A stretch of DNA of 64,000 bases from Defluviicoccus sp. (GTDB lineage Bacteria; Pseudomonadota; Alphaproteobacteria; MPNO01). The notes under the pieces are model-generated. The model searched no databases and was not told the origin of the DNA. It was given only the letters and a program-made list of their open reading frames with translations. How positions within the stretch are numbered: the stretch's first letter is position 1; each line of letters starts with the position of its first letter. The translations under genes were made by a program, and so were the position numbers. This document shows, piece by piece, positions 59,632 through 64,000 of this stretch. Location: assembly GCA_022823775.1 (NCBI GenBank), contig JAJEHI010000010.1:19748-83747 (forward strand), written 5' to 3'.

Positions 59632-60648
59632 ATGGCCCAGGATCCCGTTCCGACGATCGACATCGGCCCCTATGTCGCGGGAAGCGAGTCCGACCGCGAC
59701 GACGTGGCCCGCGCGGTCGACCGGGCCTGCGGGGAAACCGGCTTCTTCGCGATCACGGGACACGGCGTGCCGGAACCCGCGATCGAGAAACTCCGCGGGG
59801 AGGCGGTCGATTTCTTCGCGCTCCCCGAAGACGAGAAGCGGCTCGTGGAACGCCCCGCGGACCGAATCAGCCGCGGCTGGAACGCGCTGCGCGACCGCTC
59901 GCTCGCCTACTCGCTCGGCAAGGATACGCCGCCCGACCTGCAGGAAAGCTTCGCGATGGGGCCGGTCGCGGTGCCGGACGAGCCCTACTACACCTGCGAG
60001 CGGGCGCGGGCCTTCTTCGCACCCAATATCTGGCCCGACGGCAGGCCGGGTTTCCGCCGATCCATGGAGAGCTACTACCGGGCGATGGAAGATCTGTCCC
60101 ATACGGTGATGCGGATATTCGCCCGCGCGCTCGGACAGGAGGACGGCTATTTCGACGACCGGATCGACCGCCATTCGTCGAGCCTCCGGCTGATCCGGTA
60201 TCCGGGCCGCACCGAAGGCGCCGAGCCGGGTCAGCGCCGCGCGGGCGAGCATCACGACTACGGATCGCTCACCATCCTGCGCGGCGACAACCTGCCGGGC
60301 GGGCTCCAGGTCAAGCTGCGCCACGGCGACTGGATCGACGTGGTCCGGCCGGAAGGCGGATTCATCTGCAACATCGGCGACGCGATGATGCGCTGGACCA
60401 ACCACCGCTGGGTCTCGACGCTGCACCGCGTCGGCCTGCCGGAAGGCGCCGACAGCCCCGACCGGATCTCGATAGTGTTCTTCCACAACCCGAACTACGA
60501 CGCGGAAATCCGCTGCATCGCCGACGACGGCGAGCCGGTCCGCTACCCGCCATGCGACTTCGATTCGTTCTATGTCGACAAGCTCAGGCGGGGCTCCTTC
60601 GGCGCCCGGCGGACCCCGGAGACGGCGGCCCGGGCGGGCGGCGGCTGA
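59632..60648 (+). CDS. second isopenicillin-N-synthase-like 2-oxoglutarate/Fe(II) oxygenase
   Basis: A 338-residue paralogue-like partner of the minus-strand oxygenase. It begins 'VPTIDIGPYVAGSE' and 'GFFAITGHGVPEPAIEKL', with iron ligands in 'GEHHDYGSLTIL' (near residues 206-210) and 'STLHRVGLPEG' (near 265), then 'DRISIVFFHNPN' with the 2-oxoglutarate Arg. Motif spacing is almost the same as in the other oxygenase, although sequence between them is clearly diverged. ATG at 59632 with GGAGGGAA upstream. It diverges from the aminotransferase gene across 94 bp, which should hold both promoters. Confidence 0.88.
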   Translation: MAQDPVPTIDIGPYVAGSESDRDDVARAVDRACGETGFFAITGHGVPEPAIEKLRGEAVDFFALPEDEKRLVERPADRISRGWNALRDRSLAYSLGKDTPPDLQESFAMGPVAVPDEPYYTCERARAFFAPNIWPDGRPGFRRSMESYYRAMEDLSHTVMRIFARALGQEDGYFDDRIDRHSSSLRLIRYPGRTEGAEPGQRRAGEHHDYGSLTILRGDNLPGGLQVKLRHGDWIDVVRPEGGFICNIGDAMMRWTNHRWVSTLHRVGLPEGADSPDRISIVFFHNPNYDAEIRCIADDGEPVRYPPCDFDSFYVDKLRRGSFGARRTPETAARAGGG

Positions 60649-60853
60649 ACCCGGCCGCCCGGACCGTGCACCGGCGGGGTTGCAACTCGGGCCGACCGGT
60701 GCGATGAAGATAGGGGATGGCGCAAATTACCCAGACGTATCTTGTTAGGCCGTTGCCGCGTTTATCAAGCTGCTCCTGGAATTGACCATCTTCAAAACGG
60801 CTGCGCGCGGCATCGTGCCCGTCGCGGTCCGGCGAAACGCGAAAGGAGTAGCG

Positions 60854-61063
60854 ATGCCTACCGGTACGGTGAAATGGTTCAACGCGACGAAGGGCTACGG
60901 CTTCATTCAGCCGAGCGACGGTTCGAAAGACGCCTTCGTGCATATTTCAGCGGTCGAGCGCGCGGGCCTCAACGGCCTCCGCGAAGGCCAGAAGGTCGAA
61001 TACGAACTCGTTCCCGGTCGTGACGGCCGGGCTTCGGCGGAGAACCTCGTCGCCCTAGACTGA
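60854..61063 (+). CDS. cspA: cold-shock protein
   Basis: A 69-residue single cold-shock domain that binds single-stranded RNA and DNA. RNP1 appears as 'KGYGFIQP' and RNP2 as 'AFVHISAVE'; the start 'MPTGTVKWFNATKGYGF' is canonical. ATG at 60854 with GAAAGGAG upstream. The upstream gap of 205 bp leaves room for the long 5' untranslated region usual for cold-shock genes. It is followed by a clear terminator, so it is monocistronic. Confidence 0.95.
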   Translation: MPTGTVKWFNATKGYGFIQPSDGSKDAFVHISAVERAGLNGLREGQKVEYELVPGRDGRASAENLVALD

Positions 61064-61071
61064 TTTGCCTG

Positions 61072-61094
61072 GGCGGGCGCTTCCCGCGCCCGCC
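61072..61094 (+). terminator. intrinsic-type terminator after cspA
   Basis: A 9 bp perfect G/C stem, GGCGGGCGC (61072-61080) and GCGCCCGCC (61086-61094), with a 5-base loop TTCCC, followed by TCAATTTCC. The tail is short of T, but position 9 bp after the cspA stop makes it the likely transcript end. Confidence 0.75.
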
Positions 61095-61251
61095 TCAATT
61101 TCCTCCCCATAGATTCCGTCCCGGCGCAAGCCGGGTACGCTTGCGCTCAACCCGACTCCCGAACCGGGCGACGTACGGCGCACCTGCATGCGCGCTTGCC
61201 ATTGTGGTGTAGTCTGGCGCCGGCATCCGTATCCGCAGGCGAGGACAGGCG

Positions 61252-62283
61252 ATGGCAAGAACCACACCCGCGACTCCGACCGAAGAGCGCTGCGTCACCT
61301 CGTACCCGGCGCGGCGCGGCTATGCGCCGGGAGCGTTCTACCCGCCCGAGGCCCCCAACGTGACCGACGCGATCGACATCCACTGCCACGCCCATGGCGG
61401 GCAGCAGGACGCGCTCGCGCTCGCCAAGTTCGCCTCCGTCTCGGGCATGCGGGGACTCCTGTTCAAGACGATCACCGACTTCGCGCGCCCGGCGGACGCG
61501 GTCGCCCGCATCCGGGACGCGCTCGACGACTGGGCCGAGGCGGAGGAGGAGGACATCCGGCCGATCGAGTGCTGGGCCGGCGCGCTGATGGGGTTCGACG
61601 GCTCGGCCCCGACGCGCCGCTGGTGCGAGGAGCAGATCGAGTCGGGCGCGATCGCGCTCTGGCTGCCGGTGTTCAACCACGCCAACACCTACGCCAAGGT
61701 CGGCGGACGCGAGATCTGGTGGAACCCGGACGCCGACCCGTCCGCGCACTCCGACCCGCTTCCCTGGGAGGAGGCGCTCGCGAAGGGCCACTACCTGCTG
61801 GAGGAGGACGGGAGCCTCAAGGACGAGATCGCGGACATCGTGAGGCTCTGCGCCGAACGGGGCGTCGCGCTGTTCTTCGGCCACGCGACCCATGCCGAGA
61901 TCGACCGCCTCGCCGAGCTGGTCGCGGCGCTCGGTTTCGACCGGGCGGTGATCGATCATCCCTTCAGCCCGTTCATCGACCTCGAGGTCGACCACATGAA
62001 GAGGCTCGCCGCCGCCGGGATCACGCTCAATTTCACCTACGACGAGCTCTCGCCGCTGCTCGGCGTCGACCCGGCGCGGATGTACGAGGCGATCCGCGAG
62101 GTCGGCCCCGCCCATTGCACGTTGTCGTCCGACGCGGGCGAGCCGCTGTTCCCCAATTCGGTCGAGTGCATCCGGCTGATCCGGGGGTACATGGAGGCGT
62201 TCGGCCTCGACGCGGACGAGATCCGCGCGGTCTCCACCCTCAACCCGGCCCGCATCGTCGGGCTCGACACGGTGGCGCAATGA
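61252..62283 (+). CDS. DUF6282 family putative metal-dependent hydrolase
   Basis: A 343-residue TIM-barrel-like protein that I place in the DUF6282 family. The N-terminal metal motif 'DIHCHAHGGQQD' resembles the H-x-H of amidohydrolases, 'LFFGHATHAEI' follows near residue 206, and 'CTLSSDAGEPLF' near residue 285 carries a possible Asp ligand. The C-terminus ends with a helix-forming 'NPARIVGLD' segment as in amidohydrolases. ATG at 61252. It overlaps the next amidohydrolase by 4 bp (ATGA), so the two may form a complex or catalyse successive steps. Confidence 0.75.
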   Translation: MARTTPATPTEERCVTSYPARRGYAPGAFYPPEAPNVTDAIDIHCHAHGGQQDALALAKFASVSGMRGLLFKTITDFARPADAVARIRDALDDWAEAEEEDIRPIECWAGALMGFDGSAPTRRWCEEQIESGAIALWLPVFNHANTYAKVGGREIWWNPDADPSAHSDPLPWEEALAKGHYLLEEDGSLKDEIADIVRLCAERGVALFFGHATHAEIDRLAELVAALGFDRAVIDHPFSPFIDLEVDHMKRLAAAGITLNFTYDELSPLLGVDPARMYEAIREVGPAHCTLSSDAGEPLFPNSVECIRLIRGYMEAFGLDADEIRAVSTLNPARIVGLDTVAQ

Positions 62284-63254
62284 TCGTCGATTTCCAGCAT
62301 CACTTCCTGCCCCGCGAGCTGCTGCCCGAAGGGGCGGGCGACACGCCGTTCACGCGCTATGACGAGCACGGCGTGCCGTCATACAGCTTCCACAACCTGC
62401 TGGTCGATCTCGACGCGCATGTCGAGATGATGGACGCGGCCGGGATCGGCGCGGCGGTGCTCTCCTGCGCCGAGGGGATGTGTTCGAGCCTGGAGAAGTC
62501 GGTTCTTTGCAACGACGCGGCCAGGGCGGCGGAGCGCGACTATCCGGGCCGGTTCGTCGGCACCGCGCACGCCCACCCGCTCGGCGGCCCGGACGCCATG
62601 CGCGAGCTCGCCCGCTGCGCCGGCGAGCTCGGGTTCCCGGGCGTGGTCATCACGTCCGAGTTCGACGGAATCGGCCTCGATGCGCCGGAGCTCGATCCGT
62701 TCTGGGCGGAGGCCGCGCGGCTCGGGCTCTACGTGTTCGTCCATCCGGCGCTCAGGCTCACCCATGCGCGCCAGTTCGACGCCTACGACCTCGCCCGCGC
62801 GGTGGGGCGGGAGTTCTCGCTGGTTCAGGCGACGGTACGGCTGATCAACGGCGGCGTGTTCGACCGCCACCCCGATCTCACGATCCAGATGGCCCATCTC
62901 GGCGGCGGTATCGCATCGGTGCTCGGACGCATAAGGAGCTACCAGGACCGCGAATTCTGGGGCACCGCCGGCAACGAGCGGCACGGCCGGAACCCGGACG
63001 GCAACTTCGATTCCTATCTCGCGGAGCGCATGGTATTCGACACCGCCGGATTCTGCGGCGACGCGCGCTCGGTCGTAACCTCGCTGGTCGAGCTTCCGCC
63101 CGAGCGCATCGTGTTCGCGAGCGACTACCCGCAGGAGATCCGCAAGCCCGCCGCCGTCAAGGCCTTCGTCGACGGCATCCGCGCGCTCGGCGACGAGGGC
63201 GAAGGAATCCTCGGCGGGAACAACGGGCTGCTGCTTCCCGGCCAGGCGGGATGA
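62280..63254 (+). CDS. amidohydrolase family 2 protein (ACMSD-like)
   Basis: A 324-residue amidohydrolase_2 (PF04909) protein. The N-terminal metal motif is seen as 'VDFQHHFLP', a histidine lies in 'LYVFVHPALRL', 'IQMAHLGGG' supplies another and the catalytic Asp lies in 'IVFASDYPQE'. This family includes aminocarboxymuconate-semialdehyde decarboxylase, 2,6-dihydroxybenzoate decarboxylases and related hydrolases, so a decarboxylase of an aromatic acid is possible. ATG at 62280 in an ATGA overlap. It also overlaps the MarR gene by 4 bp. Confidence 0.87.
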   Translation: MIVDFQHHFLPRELLPEGAGDTPFTRYDEHGVPSYSFHNLLVDLDAHVEMMDAAGIGAAVLSCAEGMCSSLEKSVLCNDAARAAERDYPGRFVGTAHAHPLGGPDAMRELARCAGELGFPGVVITSEFDGIGLDAPELDPFWAEAARLGLYVFVHPALRLTHARQFDAYDLARAVGREFSLVQATVRLINGGVFDRHPDLTIQMAHLGGGIASVLGRIRSYQDREFWGTAGNERHGRNPDGNFDSYLAERMVFDTAGFCGDARSVVTSLVELPPERIVFASDYPQEIRKPAAVKAFVDGIRALGDEGEGILGGNNGLLLPGQAG

Positions 63255-63742
63255 GCGGAGGCCTGGAAGACGGCGCGGCGCCGGCCTCGGAGATCGAGGC
63301 GCGGCTGTGGGACCGGCCGGGCTTCCTGATCCGCCGGCTGCACCAGATCCATGTCGCGCTGTTCCTGGAGGAGTGCCGATCCTTCGACGTCACCCCGGTG
63401 CAGTACGCGGTGATGACGGCGCTCTCGATCGCGCCCGGACGCGATCAGATCACGCTCGCGCGCGACGCCGGGATCGACCGCACCAACGCGGCCGATGTGC
63501 TCAAGAGGCTGGCCCAGCGCGGGCTGATCGAGCGCAGGCAGGGCGCCGACGACCGCCGCGTGAAGCTCGCCTACCTGACGCCCGAGGGCGAGGCGCTGAC
63601 GAAGCGGATGGAGGCCGCGATGCTGCGCGCCCAGGAACGACTCGTCGCGCCGCTGACCGAGGCCGACCGAGCCCGGCTTATGCGGAGCCTCGCCGCCCTG
63701 GTCGCCGCCAACAACGAATTCAGCCGCGCGCCCACGCGGTAA
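63251..63742 (+). CDS. MarR-family transcriptional regulator
   Basis: A 163-residue winged-helix regulator. The DNA-recognition region 'LARDAGIDRTNAADVLKRLA' and the wing 'RRQGADDRRVKLAYLTPEG' are typical of MarR proteins, which usually respond to phenolic or aromatic ligands. ATG at 63251, overlapping the amidohydrolase stop. Translational coupling to the two hydrolases suggests it controls this operon, possibly sensing the substrate or product. Confidence 0.9.
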   Translation: MSGGLEDGAAPASEIEARLWDRPGFLIRRLHQIHVALFLEECRSFDVTPVQYAVMTALSIAPGRDQITLARDAGIDRTNAADVLKRLAQRGLIERRQGADDRRVKLAYLTPEGEALTKRMEAAMLRAQERLVAPLTEADRARLMRSLAALVAANNEFSRAPTR

Positions 63743-63826
63743 CGCTCGGACGCCGCCGCCAGAGCCCGTTCGTATCGAATGGAACCGTTTTTGCTTTCGT
63801 CCCCCGCGGTCATGTCGAAGGCCGCT

Positions 63827-64000
63827 GCTGTCCGGTTTAACTTCGGGACGGGCTCCGCGCCGATGTGCGAGTGTGCGAGACCGTCTCCACTCCCCCTGTC
63901 GTCACCCCGGCCTTGAGCCGGGGTCCAGGCCTGCCCCGGACGCCGATCCGGGGGAAGCCGGGCGAGAGCGGTGTCCGACAGTCTGGACCCCGGCTCAAGG
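63827..64000 (+). repeat. repeat cluster at right edge
   Basis: 63827-63850 is an exact copy of the 24-base motif at 47864-47887. From 63901 a CACCCCGGCC element follows whose 18 bp arm CCTTGAGCCGGGGTCCAG (63911-63928) is the perfect reverse complement of CTGGACCCCGGCTCAAGG at 63983-64000, enclosing a 54 bp spacer. The element probably continues past the window end. Confidence 0.7.

Overview
The window is a very GC-rich chromosomal segment, most likely from an alphaproteobacterium. The support for this is an intact mra/dcw division and murein cluster that continues into lpxC, bamD, recN and ligA, FtsZ with a long C-terminal linker, a protein carrying the alphaproteobacterial GcrA C-terminal signature, a Tat-exported molybdenum hydroxylase, and dispersed palindromic repeats of a kind common in that class. 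Two ParB-binding parS palindromes at about 54.1 kb suggest the segment lies in the centromere/origin domain of the chromosome. No tRNA, CRISPR array, prophage or insertion sequence was recognised.

Layout. 1-6.3 kb: a partial HtrA/S1C-fold protein that lacks all three catalytic residues, divergent from uvrD/pcrA, prmA and a large M24 aminopeptidase. 6.3-30.4 kb (minus strand): ligA, recN, bamD, lpxC, ftsZ, ftsA, ftsQ, ddl, murB, murC, murG, ftsW, murD, mraY, murF, murE, ftsI, ftsL, rsmH and mraZ. These are tightly packed, often with ATGA or GTGA overlaps, and are transcribed from the mraZ side. 30.4-36.1 kb (plus strand): a six-gene operon encoding a Tat-exported molybdenum hydroxylase (FeS, molybdopterin and FAD/4Fe-4S subunits), a 48-residue membrane peptide, a cytochrome b and a small helical protein. 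Then come RNase P RNA, a murein amidase and a small GcrA-like protein.

37.8-42.4 kb: a four-gene ABC importer of the sugar/polyol type. 42.6-48.5 kb: accessory genes, including a retropepsin-like protein with an overlapping partner, a DnaJ/TerB protein, a RelE-like toxin with an unusual partner, a UPF0317/FAD-oxidase pair and a small lipoprotein, separated by repeats. 48.6-63.7 kb: a catabolic island. It holds an orphan NMT1-like binding protein with an acyl-CoA-dehydrogenase-fold enzyme, a UbiD-type decarboxylase, two cupins, the parS dyad, a five-gene operon (aminotransferase, 2-oxoglutarate oxygenase, alpha/beta hydrolase, M20 amidohydrolase, EamA transporter) divergent from a second 2-oxoglutarate oxygenase, a cold-shock gene with a clear terminator, and a DUF6282/amidohydrolase/MarR operon.

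The housekeeping half builds and divides the envelope: Mur enzymes make lipid II, FtsW/FtsI polymerise it, FtsQ/L/A/Z organise the divisome, and LpxC and BamD serve outer-membrane lipid A and protein assembly. The accessory half looks like scavenging and oxidative breakdown of small organic nitrogen compounds; no substrate can be assigned from sequence alone.
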